This document shows, piece after piece, positions 1-7,822 of a DNA stretch of 64,000 nucleotides. Positions within the stretch are counted from its first letter, which is position 1. Each line of letters starts with the position of its first letter. Source of the DNA: Pedobacter quisquiliarum (GTDB taxonomy: Bacteria; Bacteroidota; Bacteroidia; Sphingobacteriales; Sphingobacteriaceae); contig NZ_BMIL01000012.1 in the NCBI RefSeq assembly GCF_014642175.1, forward strand, positions 43,925-107,924, read 5' to 3'. The notes beneath the pieces are model-generated. The model saw only the letters and a program-made list of their open reading frames with translations. It was not told the DNA's origin and searched no databases. Position numbers and translations under genes: made by a program.

Positions 1-110
1 TCCTGATAAATAACCGCTTTTATTTTGTAGAACTCGAGGGCATCAAAAACCTCCTGTACATAGGGTAAAACCGTGTCATTAAATGCTCTTCCGTAAATTG
101 CAATTCTCAT
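1..110 (-). CDS. nadK: NAD kinase, N-terminal part (runs off the window)
   Basis: The minus strand from an ATG at 110 encodes MRIAIYGRAF followed by about 26 more residues and is open to the window edge. The opening MxIAIYGR, followed by a segment resembling 'VLPYVQEVFDAL', is how Bacteroidota NAD kinases begin; the enzyme phosphorylates NAD to NADP in the cytoplasm. The catalytic GGDG motif lies outside the window, so the call rests on the N-terminus and on the CBS-domain gene 8 nt upstream, a pairing I associate with nadK in this phylum. Confidence 0.75.
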   Translation of the reverse strand, partial: MRIAIYGRAFNDTVLPYVQEVFDALEFYKIKAVIYQ

Positions 111-118
111 GGAGGATT

Positions 119-781
119 TTAAACGTTTAAATAGTTCATCAAAGAGTTGAAACGATCTTCCGAACCGTTATCAATCTTTGTGTTGTTGTAAACCGCCTTC
201 ACCTCATAGTCGTAACGTTCAAAGGAGGCGGTTATGCCCGACAGTTCCGTCTTGTTGATCTTAAGGGTTACTTCGAGTTTTGTAGAGTCGGGGAATGCCC
301 GCACGAAGGAAGAGAGCACCTGTGCATTGTCGGCTTCTACAACCTGTGACATGTGCGCTAATGAATTGTTGCGGTTACTGATTTCAAGCACAATTGTTCC
401 ACCGGGTTCCTGCAATGAAAACAGTTCGCCGGTATATTTAATCAGATCCCGTTCAGTGATGGTACCCAGAAAGCCATTTGCGGCATCAAGTACAGGCAAA
501 ATGCAAAGCTGCAACTGCCCCATCAACCGCAGCACATCATAAATGTGTGTATCATGATAAACAAAGGGATTCAGAAGTGCCAGTGGCTGGTCCGCAATGC
601 GGATCTCCGGATCACGGATCTCGAGCAGTTCTTCCTCGGTAACCACACCGAGGTACTGCGTATCATTCACAATCGGCATCTGATAAACCTTGAACTCATT
701 CATCCTTGCCAATCCCCGCTGAATATTGTCGGCCGGGCTTAGTGGTACAATTACGTTAGATATGAGTTCTGCAGCTACCAT
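119..781 (-). CDS. CBS-domain protein with C-terminal ACT-like region
   Basis: A 220-residue cytoplasmic protein. Two CBS motifs are visible at about residues 5-60 and 65-120 (repeated pattern of a 'V.D...LG.VTE.EL' type segment), forming a likely Bateman module that binds adenine nucleotides. Residues about 127-195 look ACT-like, with 'GTIVLEI' leading into a helix. It lies between nadK (8 nt gap) and an alpha/beta hydrolase whose stop codon abuts this start, so the three genes are probably co-transcribed. The position beside NAD kinase suggests a regulatory role sensing nucleotides, but this is inference; the ligand cannot be read from the sequence. Confidence 0.85.
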   Translation of the reverse strand: MVAAELISNVIVPLSPADNIQRGLARMNEFKVYQMPIVNDTQYLGVVTEEELLEIRDPEIRIADQPLALLNPFVYHDTHIYDVLRLMGQLQLCILPVLDAANGFLGTITERDLIKYTGELFSLQEPGGTIVLEISNRNNSLAHMSQVVEADNAQVLSSFVRAFPDSTKLEVTLKINKTELSGITASFERYDYEVKAVYNNTKIDNGSEDRFNSLMNYLNV

Positions 782-1546
782 TTACTTCAGTAATATTCGG
801 TTCAAAAATTTACCCAGGTATTCATTGAATACCTCCGGGCGCTCCATCATTGGCGCATGCCCACATTTATCTACCCAGTTTAACTCCGAGTTGGGGAGCA
901 GCTCATGAAACTCATGCGCAACTTCCGGCGGTGTCACCTTATCCTGCATACCCCAAATAAGAGATACGGGAATGGTGATCTTCGGGATCTCTTTAGACAT
1001 ATTATGACGAATGGCGGACTTCGCCAGCGCCAGAATTCTGATCACGCGTGAACGGTCGTTTACCGACTTGAATACTTCATCAACCAATTCCTTGGTCGCC
1101 GTAGCGGGATCATAAAAAGTATAAGCAACTTTCTCCTTGATGTATTCGTAGCTCTCGCGTCTCGGAAAAGATCCCCCGAACGCATTTTCATATAAACCGG
1201 AGCTACCGGTTAAAACCAATGCTTTTACATAGGCTTGGTGTGCAACCGTGAAGGATAGTCCGACGTGGCCACCCAGTGAGTTACCGATCAGGACAACCTG
1301 ATTCAGCTTTTTATATTTAATGAATTTGAAAACGTATTTCGAAAGGCTCTTCACCCCCAATGTTAGTAGCGGGAGTTCATAGATCGGGAGAATGGGAACA
1401 AGAATATGATAACGATCTTTGAAAGAATCAATGGTTGCCTCCCAATTGCTCAACTCACCCATCAATCCATGAAGTAATACCAGGGTTTCGCCTTTTCCTG
1501 CTTCTATATATTTAAACCCGTTGTCTTCTATTACTTCGTATTTCAT
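782..1546 (-). CDS. Alpha/beta hydrolase fold protein
   Basis: A 254-residue serine hydrolase. It has HG of the oxyanion region at residues 26-27, the nucleophile elbow GNSLGG with Ser90, and candidate acid and base Asp202 (WGMQD) and His230 (CGHAPMMERP), so the catalytic triad is complete. The reading frame stays open upstream to a TTG at 1621, but the ATG at 1546 (MKYEVIEDNG) is the expected family start. There is no signal peptide. The stop codon abuts the CBS gene. The substrate is unknown; esterase, C-C hydrolase or haloperoxidase-like activity are all possible. Confidence 0.88.
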   Translation of the reverse strand: MKYEVIEDNGFKYIEAGKGETLVLLHGLMGELSNWEATIDSFKDRYHILVPILPIYELPLLTLGVKSLSKYVFKFIKYKKLNQVVLIGNSLGGHVGLSFTVAHQAYVKALVLTGSSGLYENAFGGSFPRRESYEYIKEKVAYTFYDPATATKELVDEVFKSVNDRSRVIRILALAKSAIRHNMSKEIPKITIPVSLIWGMQDKVTPPEVAHEFHELLPNSELNWVDKCGHAPMMERPEVFNEYLGKFLNRILLK

Positions 1547-1730
1547 CTTTTGTATTAGTTTTCCACGCATTGAACCACAAGCGGCCCATAAATGTATCTT
1601 ATAGTTTAAACAGTTCTTCAAACAAATACCTGCCGCGATAAAGATATGTCACTAAGTTAACAGACATATGCTACAATACGGCATCAAAGTCACATTTTTG
1701 TCCAATCACGTGTTTAATTGCGAGCACAAT

Positions 1731-2177
1731 TTATGCCAATTGCGATTTAACGGTTTCCGCAATTAATTTGCCGTCTGCCTTACCTGCAAGTTCTTTATTT
1801 GCCAGGCCCATCACTTTTCCCATATCTTTTACAGAGCTGGCGCCACTTTCCGAAATCAAACGTGCAATAACAGCTTCTACTTCCGCTTTATCCATCTGTT
1901 TAGGCAGAAAGTTGCCAATCACCTCAATCTCTTCATCTTCAATCTTCGCCAGGTCTTCCCTGCCTTGCGCTTTATAAATGTCTGATGATTCTCTTCTTTG
2001 TTTAATCAGCTTCTGGATAATCTTTACTTCAGCATCTTCGGTAATCTCTTCTGCAGAACCCTTCTCGGTCTTTGCAAGTAGTAGAGCTGCTTTTATAGCA
2101 CGTAAACCCCTAAGTTGTGCCTGATCTTTAGCAAGCATTGCTTTTTTGATCTCCTGATCAATAGTATTGGAAAGCAT
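1731..2177 (-). CDS. GatB/YqeY domain protein
   Basis: A 148-residue protein matching the stand-alone YqeY family in length and pattern: 'LRAIKAALLLAKTEKG' near the N-terminus, then 'LIKQRRESSDIYKAQGREDLA', a region ending 'LPKQM', and a C-terminal helical tail with 'KDMGKVMGLANKELAGKADG'. The family shares the C-terminal domain of the GatB amidotransferase subunit, which contacts tRNA, but the role of free-standing YqeY proteins is not established. The next gene upstream is an SDR dehydrogenase 21 nt away on the same strand. Confidence 0.9.
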   Translation of the reverse strand: MLSNTIDQEIKKAMLAKDQAQLRGLRAIKAALLLAKTEKGSAEEITEDAEVKIIQKLIKQRRESSDIYKAQGREDLAKIEDEEIEVIGNFLPKQMDKAEVEAVIARLISESGASSVKDMGKVMGLANKELAGKADGKLIAETVKSQLA

Positions 2178-2198
2178 ATTGTTCTATATTAATGTAGA

Positions 2199-2960
2199 TT
2201 ATTTTTTATGCGTCAATGATGCCGATGCTTGTGCAGTCGGCATGATCAGCATGTCATTTATGTTTACGTGTGCCGGCCGGCTGGCCACAAACCAGATCGC
2301 ATCTGCAATGTCCTGCGCCATTAACGGCTCAAGTCCTGCGTACACGCCTTTGGCACGTTCCTCGTCACCTTTAAAGCGCACCAGCGAGAATTCCGTTTCC
2401 ACCATCCCTGGATTTATCGCCGTTACTTTGATGCCATGTGGCAGCAGATCCATGCGCATGCCTTTATTCAAAGCATCAACGGCATGTTTGGTCGCACAAT
2501 ACACATTGCCATTCGGATAAACCTCTTTTCCGGCAATGGAGCCAATGTTCACGATGTGCCCGGCTTTGTGCTGGATCATCCAGTTGGAAACAACTTTAGT
2601 CACATACAGCAAACCTTTAACATTGGTGTCAATCATGGTATCCCAGTCATCGGTATCACCTTTATCAATGGGGTCCAGGCCCTGACTAAGTCCGGCATTG
2701 TTAATTAAAACATCTACCTTTTTCCAGGCTGCTGGCAGCGACTCCAGCTGCGTGGTGATGACCGCTTTATCGCGCACATCTGCCACCAGTGTTTGTACAG
2801 ACACCTGATGTTGTTCCTCAAGTTCTTTGGAAATTTCCTCAAGCAAAGCTTGTCTTCTGGCAACCAGCACCAGATCAAAACCCTGGGCGGCGAACAATCG
2901 TGCACAAGCCGCGCCGATGCCCGAAGTAGCGCCTGTGATCAATGCTATCTTTGAATTCAT
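2199..2960 (-). CDS. Short-chain dehydrogenase/reductase (YdfG-like)
   Basis: A 253-residue classical SDR. Visible motifs are the cofactor-binding TGATSGIG (residues 9-16), NNAG (87-90), catalytic Ser141 and the Y154-CAT-K158 pair. The 'NPGMVETEFS' segment and overall pattern resemble NADP-dependent 3-hydroxy acid / serine dehydrogenases of the YdfG group. It is cytoplasmic. A TAGCTTTG -7 box lies 17 nt upstream of the start codon, so the gene probably has its own promoter and may be transcribed together with the YqeY gene. The exact substrate is not deducible. Confidence 0.9.
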   Translation of the reverse strand: MNSKIALITGATSGIGAACARLFAAQGFDLVLVARRQALLEEISKELEEQHQVSVQTLVADVRDKAVITTQLESLPAAWKKVDVLINNAGLSQGLDPIDKGDTDDWDTMIDTNVKGLLYVTKVVSNWMIQHKAGHIVNIGSIAGKEVYPNGNVYCATKHAVDALNKGMRMDLLPHGIKVTAINPGMVETEFSLVRFKGDEERAKGVYAGLEPLMAQDIADAIWFVASRPAHVNINDMLIMPTAQASASLTHKK

Positions 2961-2976
2961 ATGTTTTATTGTTTCA

Positions 2977-2984
2977 CAAAGCTA
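2977..2984 (-). promoter_or_regulatory. Putative -7 box of the SDR gene
   Basis: Minus-strand TAGCTTTG fits the Bacteroidota TAnnTTTG consensus exactly and lies 17 nt before the ATG. No clear TTG is seen at the -33 position. A weak stem (GCTAG at 2981-2985 with CTAGC near 2998-3002) overlaps it and might also end porT transcription. Confidence 0.4.
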
Positions 2985-3004
2985 GAATTATTTCCAGCTA
3001 GCGG

Positions 3005-3769
3005 TTATTCAAAAAACAAACTAAATGTCACATGACGTAACATCAACTTATTCAGCGGTGCTGAATATGGGTTATTGTTGTCGTGCTCAAGGATGCTGTT
3101 AAATGTGGAGGAATATTTAAGTTCTGGCGACATTTTGAAGTGCTCAAAATAAAGGTCCATACCCAATCCGCCTTCATAGGAAAGGAAGTTCTTTTTGTTT
3201 TGCAGCAGCATTTCCAAAGGCGTCTTCCCTTCGTTGCTCCGCTTTTTGGCAGAGGTGATGTCCATAGAATACTTCAACCCGCCAATCATGTAGGCACGGA
3301 AGTTTCCTCTACGGTCCGACTTCAGCTTAAAGCTAAGCGGCACATCAATCATGGTCGTTTCTATGACTTGCTTCACAGCCGCACGCGCAGGTGCATCTGC
3401 TACGGATTCGTCCCTCATAAACTGGTAGTTCAGGATCCGGTCATTGAAAACCAAAGTTGGTGTTAAACGAAGATCGGTATGCTTGCTGATACGCTTGTTT
3501 ACCACGAAACCAAGTCCATAGCCTACCTTGTTCTCCGCATTGATGTATCGGAAACCATTATGCAGGGGTGCCCCTGGAGGATTTTGTGTAAGGTCGTAGT
3601 ACGGATCGCGCCAGTCCCGCGTTTTTAATGTCTTGTATTCCGAGGAGAGTACTTGAAAAGTAAATCCGAAGTTAAAGTCTTTTTCGTCAACACCACCGCC
3701 CCAGTTTTGCGCTTTTGCACTCATCATTGTACCAAAGCATGCAAACAGGAGTATTAAGGTTTTTCTCAT
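3005..3769 (-). CDS. porT: PorT/SprT-type outer-membrane beta-barrel of type IX secretion
   Basis: A 254-residue protein with a signal peptide (residues 1 to about 20, ending AKA before Gln) followed by alternating beta-strand sequence typical of an eight-stranded barrel and an aromatic final residue pair FE. The early segment with GGG.D.KDFNFGF and the lengthy loop 'DPYYDLTQNPPGAPLHNG' resemble PorT, an outer-membrane component needed for the Bacteroidota type IX secretion system. The start overlaps the ubiE stop (ATGA), and porT next to ubiE is a conserved arrangement in this phylum. A generic porin-family protein is the alternative. Confidence 0.8.
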   Translation of the reverse strand: MRKTLILLFACFGTMMSAKAQNWGGGVDEKDFNFGFTFQVLSSEYKTLKTRDWRDPYYDLTQNPPGAPLHNGFRYINAENKVGYGLGFVVNKRISKHTDLRLTPTLVFNDRILNYQFMRDESVADAPARAAVKQVIETTMIDVPLSFKLKSDRRGNFRAYMIGGLKYSMDITSAKKRSNEGKTPLEMLLQNKKNFLSYEGGLGMDLYFEHFKMSPELKYSSTFNSILEHDNNNPYSAPLNKLMLRHVTFSLFFE

Positions 3770-4497
3770 TTTATACCAGTATAGATTGAACTTATACCAA
3801 ACGTTAAAGTAATCTGTTTAGTTTGACTGAAGCCAACCCTTTCCATGAGTTGTGTAAATGCGGCACCATCCGGAAAAGCCGCAACAGACTCAGGGAGATA
3901 TTGATACGCACGTGCATCTTTGGAGAACACCTTTCCAAAAAATGGTGTAATATGTTTGAAGTAGAAGTTATAAAGCTGCTTCACCGGAAAACCCTGCGGT
4001 TTTGAAAACTCCAGAATTACGATCTTGCCACCCGGCTTCAACACCCGCCGCATATCGGCAAGTCCTTTTTCCAGGTTTTCATAATTCCTTACGCCATAGG
4101 CTACGGTAATCGCATCAAACTGATTATCCTCAAAAGGCAACATCTCCGAGTCGCCAAGTCTTACCGAGAATACATGATCCAGCTTGCGTTCCTTTATCTT
4201 GCGTTTAGCCACCTCCAACATACCTGCGGAGATGTCAACACCGGTAACTTGTGTTGGCTTAAGAATCTTGATGGCTTCAAATGCAAAATCCCCAGTACCG
4301 GTTGCCACATCCAGAATGGACTTAGGCTGCTGTGCCTTCAGCTGTCGGATGGCCTTCTTCCGCCATAGAATGTCAATGCCAAGCGACATGAAGTGGTTAA
4401 GGAAATCGTAGGTACCGGAAATGTTATTGAACATGGTCGCTACCTGTTCCTTTTTGGTAACCGTCTCACTGTTGTACGGAGTTATTTTTTCATTCAT
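3766..4497 (-). CDS. ubiE: Demethylmenaquinone methyltransferase
   Basis: A 243-residue class I methyltransferase. The SAM-binding motif DVATGTGDFA starts near residue 63, and the family blocks 'MFNNISGTYDFLNHFMSLGID' (residues 22-42) and 'AYGVRNYENLEKGL' are clear, so it should carry out the final C-methylation of menaquinone. The first ATG is at 4497 (MNEKITPY); a TTG four codons upstream (4509) is possible. The gene shares an ATGA overlap with porT. The divergent gene across a 53-nt gap is engB. Confidence 0.93.
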   Translation of the reverse strand: MNEKITPYNSETVTKKEQVATMFNNISGTYDFLNHFMSLGIDILWRKKAIRQLKAQQPKSILDVATGTGDFAFEAIKILKPTQVTGVDISAGMLEVAKRKIKERKLDHVFSVRLGDSEMLPFEDNQFDAITVAYGVRNYENLEKGLADMRRVLKPGGKIVILEFSKPQGFPVKQLYNFYFKHITPFFGKVFSKDARAYQYLPESVAAFPDGAAFTQLMERVGFSQTKQITLTFGISSIYTGIK

Positions 4498-4519
4498 GGT
4501 GATTGGCAAAGATAAGTAA

Positions 4520-4546
4520 TTGTTGAAAACTAATTTTCTACCTTTG
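4520..4546 (+). promoter_or_regulatory. Putative engB promoter (TTG-N16-TACCTTTG)
   Basis: TTG at 4520-4522, sixteen bases, then an exact TACCTTTG -7 box at 4539-4546. Only four bases separate the box from the engB ATG at 4551, so transcription would begin at or next to the start codon. Confidence 0.55.
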
Positions 4547-4550
4547 TGAA

Positions 4551-5180
4551 ATGATTATAAAATCAGCAACATTCGTTTGCAGCAATACCAAGGTATCGGC
4601 ATTGCCCATCGCAAATATGCCTGAGTATGCCTTTATCGGGCGCTCCAATGTAGGCAAATCATCCCTGATCAACATGCTTGTCAATCAGCACGGATTAGCC
4701 AAAACTTCCCAGAAACCCGGAAAAACCCAGCTTATCAACCACTTCCTGATAAATGAAAAGTGGTATATCGTCGATCTTCCCGGATATGGCTACGCCAAAG
4801 TATCCAAGTCCAGCAGAGAGGCCTGGGAAAAGTTTATACGCAACTACATCACCAAACGGGAAAGTCTGCAATGCATCTTCGTATTGATCGACAGCCGTCT
4901 GGAACCACAAAAGATTGATATTGAATTCTGCTGCTGGCTTGGCGAAATCCAGGTGCCCTTTGCGCTTGTATTTACCAAAGCCGATAAACAGTCTGCGCCA
5001 AAAACAGACGCAAATGTAGCCTTGTTCAAGAAACAGCTATCCGGTTGGTTCGAGGAGATTCCACCTTATTTCGTAACATCGGCCGAAAAAAGCCAGGGTA
5101 AAGAAGCTTTGCTTCAGTTCATTGAAGAAGTTAACCAAGACTTCGTCATGCCTGTGCTAACGCCAAAAGAAGATTTATAG
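4551..5180 (+). CDS. engB: Ribosome biogenesis GTP-binding protein EngB (YihA/YsxC)
   Basis: A 209-residue TRAFAC GTPase with no extra domain. The G1 P-loop GRSNVGKSS starts at residue 30, G3 is DLPGYGYAK, and G4 is TKADK. The N-terminal 'MPEYAFIGRSNVGKSSLINM' block is the EngB hallmark. It assists assembly of the 50S ribosomal subunit. The start agrees with the family length and follows directly after a promoter-like -7 box. It is followed 3 nt later by a UbiA-type prenyltransferase, suggesting co-transcription with no obvious functional link. Confidence 0.95.
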   Translation: MIIKSATFVCSNTKVSALPIANMPEYAFIGRSNVGKSSLINMLVNQHGLAKTSQKPGKTQLINHFLINEKWYIVDLPGYGYAKVSKSSREAWEKFIRNYITKRESLQCIFVLIDSRLEPQKIDIEFCCWLGEIQVPFALVFTKADKQSAPKTDANVALFKKQLSGWFEEIPPYFVTSAEKSQGKEALLQFIEEVNQDFVMPVLTPKEDL

Positions 5181-5183
5181 CAG

Positions 5184-6050
5184 ATGAAGAAATTCTTTTC
5201 GCTGGTGTTGTTTGCCCACTCCATCTTCGCATTACCATTTGCGATGATTGGTTTCTTCCTTGGCGTAACCACCACAACACAACCATTCAACTGGTTCCTG
5301 CTGCTGCTGGTACTGCTGTGTATGGTGTTCGCAAGGAATGCCGCCATGGCATTTAACCGCTACCTGGACCGCGACATCGATGCGAAGAATCCGAGAACTG
5401 TGATGCGCGACATCCCTGCAGGAAGGGTATCGGCAAATGAGGCGCTGATCTTTGTTGTGGTAAATTGCCTGCTTTTTATCGCTGCAACCGCATTCATCAA
5501 CAAGTTGTGTTTATACCTTTCGCCAGTCGCGTTGTTTGTCGTACTCTTTTACAGCTACACCAAACGCTTTACCGCTTTATGCCATCTGGTGCTTGGCCTG
5601 GGACTATCCTTGGCACCTATCGGAGCTTACATCGCCGTTACCGGAAAGTTTGATATCGTACCTGTGCTTTACTCCTTTGCTGTGTTGTTCTGGGTAAGTG
5701 GTTTCGACATCATTTATGCCCTGCAGGATGAAGATTTTGATCGCGCCGAGCGCTTACATTCCATACCCGCAGCATTGGGTATCAAGAACGCTTTGCGTCT
5801 GTCTGTCTTTCTGCATGTACTCTCTGCAGTATGCGTTATCCTGCCCATCTTCTTTTCGCAGTTTAGTTTTGTTTATTATATCGGCGTCGCCTTCTTTTGC
5901 TTCATGCTAACCTACCAGCACTTACTGGTAAAGCCTACGGACATCAGCAAGGTAGACCGTGCATTTGCCACCACAAATGGCTATGCTTCCGTTGTTTTCG
6001 CATTATGCTTTCTGCTTGATGCGTTTTTAAGAACCAATTATAACTTTTAA
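5184..6050 (+). CDS. UbiA-family polyprenyltransferase (putative menaquinone pathway)
   Basis: A 288-residue membrane protein with about eight hydrophobic segments. Both Asp-rich motifs that bind the prenyl diphosphate through Mg2+ are present: N58-xxx-D62-xxx-D66 (FNRYLDRDID) and D175-IIYALQDEDFD. The pattern resembles the '4-hydroxybenzoate octaprenyltransferase-like' enzymes that Bacteroidota and futalosine-pathway organisms carry (MqnP-like). Its actual aromatic acceptor is therefore uncertain. It sits between engB and an M3 peptidase with 3-nt gaps, and near ubiE, which acts later in quinone synthesis. Confidence 0.88.
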   Translation: MKKFFSLVLFAHSIFALPFAMIGFFLGVTTTTQPFNWFLLLLVLLCMVFARNAAMAFNRYLDRDIDAKNPRTVMRDIPAGRVSANEALIFVVVNCLLFIAATAFINKLCLYLSPVALFVVLFYSYTKRFTALCHLVLGLGLSLAPIGAYIAVTGKFDIVPVLYSFAVLFWVSGFDIIYALQDEDFDRAERLHSIPAALGIKNALRLSVFLHVLSAVCVILPIFFSQFSFVYYIGVAFFCFMLTYQHLLVKPTDISKVDRAFATTNGYASVVFALCFLLDAFLRTNYNF

Positions 6051-6053
6051 ACC

Positions 6054-7769
6054 ATGATCGATTTAATTATACCGAAGAAAACCAGAACCTATATTCCACA
6101 AGAACTCGAAATTAAATGGGAAAATTTAAGTCCCATCTTCGAAGAATTAAAGAACCGCCCTTTGCCAACTGTTGCTGATTTAGAGCAATGGCTGAAAGAT
6201 AAAAGTGAGCTGGAAGCTGCACTGGAGGAAGACTTTGCCTGGCGGTATATTAAAATGACATGCGACACCAACAATGAAGCGCTGGTTCAATCCTTCCAGT
6301 ACTTCGCTACGGAAATTGAACCGAAAATTGCACCGATAAACAATGAACTAAACATCAAACTCGTAAATCATGAGCTGGTTGATGAACTGGATCAGGACAA
6401 GTATTTCGTGTACCTGCGTGCAATAAAAAAAGCGTTGGAAATCTACCGTGAGGAGAACATTCCATTGTTCACCAAACTTCAGGTATCACAACAAAAATAT
6501 CAAGCCATCAGTGGTGCGATGAGTGTTGTAATCAACGATCAGGAATATACCCTGGAACAAGCAGCAACCTTCCTGAAGGATGTGAACCGCGGGGTTCGTC
6601 AGCAAGCATGGGAGGCCATTCAACAACGCAGACTGGTAAATAAAGACGAGCTGAACGTGCTTTTTGATGAGCTGATCACTTTACGTCACGAGGTGAGCCT
6701 GAATGCGGGCTTTGAGAATTACAGAGATTATATGTTCCAGGCTCTGGGGCGTTTCGACTACACCCCTAAAGACTGCTACAAGTTTGCAGAAGCCATTGAA
6801 AAAGAGGTGGTACCAATCCTTAAAGAACAGGCAGATAAACGTGCTGAAGATTTGGGTATATCGCCACTTAAACCATGGGATATGGACGTGAGCACGAGTG
6901 GTAAACCTGCTTTAAAGCCTTTTACCAGCGGCGAAGAGCTTGTGAATAAAACCATCAGCTGCTTTGAGCGCATCGATCCGAAACTCGGACAGATGCTTGC
7001 AACGATGAAAGCAAACAAGCTGTTCGACGTGGAAAGTCGCAAGGGCAAAGCACCAGGCGGTTACAACTATCCACTTGCAGAAACCGGCGCGCCTTTCATC
7101 TTCATGAACTCTGCAAATACCTTGCGCGACCTGACCACGATGGTTCACGAAGGCGGACATGCGGTCCATACGTTTTTAACGGCCGACCTGGAGTTGAACG
7201 ACTTCAAACATTGCCCTTCAGAAGTTGCGGAACTGGCTTCCATGAGCATGGAGCTGATTACGATGGACCAATGGGACGTTTACTTCGACAAAGAAGAGGA
7301 CCTCATCCGTGCGAAACGTGAACAGCTGATAGACGTATTGAAAACCCTTCCCTGGGTAGCGGTGATCGACCAGTTCCAACATTGGATCTACACCAATCCT
7401 GGGCACAATGCTGCAGAACGTGAAACTGCTTTCAAGCAAATCTACAGCAGATTTGGCGCAGGCTTTACCGACTGGGAAGGGCTTGACGCTTCATACGGAA
7501 ACCTGTGGCAAAAGCAGTTGCACCTGTTCGAAGTGCCTTTCTACTACATCGAATATGCAATAGCACAACTTGGTGCCATTGCCATCTATAAGAATTACAA
7601 AGAAGATCCGGCGAAAGCGTTGAAGCAGTATCTTGATGCACTGGCACTTGGTTATACCAAACCAATGAACGAGATTTATGCAACTGCGGGCATTAAATTC
7701 GATTTCAGCGTGGACTATGTTGCAGAGCTTGCCAGCTTCATTAAAAATGAATTGGCCAAGTTGGGTTAG
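6054..7769 (+). CDS. M3 family oligoendopeptidase (PepF-like)
   Basis: A 571-residue cytoplasmic zinc metallopeptidase. The zinc site H365-EGGH-369 lies in 'MVHEGGHAVHTF', and the third ligand is expected in the following 'CPSEVAELASMSMEL' segment. The N-terminal helical half and length match the M3B oligoendopeptidase group, which degrades short peptides. It starts 3 nt after the prenyltransferase gene, in the same run of plus-strand genes, and no signal peptide is present. Confidence 0.93.
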   Translation: MIDLIIPKKTRTYIPQELEIKWENLSPIFEELKNRPLPTVADLEQWLKDKSELEAALEEDFAWRYIKMTCDTNNEALVQSFQYFATEIEPKIAPINNELNIKLVNHELVDELDQDKYFVYLRAIKKALEIYREENIPLFTKLQVSQQKYQAISGAMSVVINDQEYTLEQAATFLKDVNRGVRQQAWEAIQQRRLVNKDELNVLFDELITLRHEVSLNAGFENYRDYMFQALGRFDYTPKDCYKFAEAIEKEVVPILKEQADKRAEDLGISPLKPWDMDVSTSGKPALKPFTSGEELVNKTISCFERIDPKLGQMLATMKANKLFDVESRKGKAPGGYNYPLAETGAPFIFMNSANTLRDLTTMVHEGGHAVHTFLTADLELNDFKHCPSEVAELASMSMELITMDQWDVYFDKEEDLIRAKREQLIDVLKTLPWVAVIDQFQHWIYTNPGHNAAERETAFKQIYSRFGAGFTDWEGLDASYGNLWQKQLHLFEVPFYYIEYAIAQLGAIAIYKNYKEDPAKALKQYLDALALGYTKPMNEIYATAGIKFDFSVDYVAELASFIKNELAKLG

Positions 7770-7822
7770 TAATACCACAATTTATTTAAGTTTGAACTCA
7801 TAAACTACACCCATACTGAAAT

